The position numbers were made by a program, and so were the translations under genes. From Alphaproteobacteria bacterium (GTDB lineage Bacteria; Pseudomonadota; Alphaproteobacteria; UBA3830), in assembly GCA_025998775.1 (NCBI GenBank), contig BNWK01000091.1:1-5348 (forward strand): a DNA stretch of 5,348 nt. Reading direction: 5' to 3'. The notes below the pieces were generated by a model. The model was given only the letters and a program-made list of their open reading frames with translations, was not told where the DNA came from and made no database searches. Below are positions 5,191 to 5,348 of the stretch, piece after piece. How positions within the stretch are numbered: position 1 is the first letter of the stretch; the number at the start of each line of letters is the position of its first letter.

Positions 5191-5348
5191 ATGTCGTTAC
5201 ATATTAAAACGATCGGTGGCTGCAAGTATGTTTACGATGTTAAATCGTATCGAGACGAAACCAAAAAAGTCAAAAAAATTACAACCTATATGGGGCCACT
5301 TATAGACTCAAACACCAAAGAATATGCGCCAAAAAAAAGCAAATCAGT
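5191..5348 (+). CDS. N-terminal part of a transposase (IS1634/IS4-like), running off the window
   Basis: The first 52 codons are visible. The pattern KYVYDVKSYRDETKKVKK-ITTYMGPLID matches the N-terminal beta-rich segment of IS1634/IS4-group DDE transposases, which typically read YxYLVESYR...RxRTIxYLG. The catalytic DDE residues lie beyond the window. The start is well supported: AGGGAG at 5177-5182 is 8 nt before the ATG, and an in-frame palindrome and promoter-like element precede it. If correct, the left end of this element falls somewhere between about 5100 and 5155. No terminal repeat pair can be confirmed because the right end is outside the window. A conserved non-transposase protein with a similar start cannot be excluded. 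Confidence 0.55.
   Translation, partial: MSLHIKTIGGCKYVYDVKSYRDETKKVKKITTYMGPLIDSNTKEYAPKKSKS

Noticed and set aside
1..5348. tRNA, rRNA, CRISPR array or replication origin
   Set aside because: No cloverleaf-like segment, regularly spaced repeats, or DnaA-box/iteron cluster was seen on reading either strand.

Overview
The window is AT-rich bacterial DNA holding a run of plus-strand genes between two probable insertion-sequence (IS) boundaries. Family resemblances (Bcr/CflA-type MFS pump, streptomycin/hydroxyurea-kinase-type fragment, ABC-F protein, MATE pump), several decayed genes and flanking IS signals suggest a host-associated proteobacterium with an eroding genome. This placement is inference; nothing in the window fixes the taxon.

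Left part (1-2368): four plus-strand reading frames are linked by three exact ATGA stop/start overlaps (880-883, 1086-1089, 1901-1904). They are a drug-efflux MFS protein lacking its first ~4 membrane helices, a ~69-codon C-terminal remnant of an aminoglycoside-phosphotransferase-like enzyme, an unrecognised cysteine-rich lipoprotein, and a GNAT acetyltransferase. MFS similarity begins at about base 120, where a possible IS end abuts it.

Middle (2369-2531): a 163-bp intergenic stretch holds a plausible sigma70 promoter (2390-2418), a possible 5-codon leader ORF and a terminator-like hairpin just ahead of an ABC-F gene. This is the layout expected of an attenuation leader.

Right part (2532-4903): an ABC-F ATPase gene is broken by a -1 frameshift at or just after an A6 run and by an internal deletion that removed the Walker A half of its second ATPase domain. 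Its last bases carry the ribosome-binding site and start of an intact MATE multidrug transporter, which overlaps it.

End (4904-5348): a weak terminator, a 46-codon minus-strand ORF with hydrophobic segments, and the start of a transposase-like gene preceded by a promoter-like element and a perfect 10-bp inverted repeat.

Read together, four of the genes (MFS, kinase remnant, ABC-F, MATE) belong to families associated with antibiotic or toxic-compound handling, but three are damaged. The most interesting items are the leader region before the ABC-F gene, the coupled chain of partly decayed genes, and the unrecognised Cys-rich lipoprotein. I do not see convincing evidence of a wholly new system.
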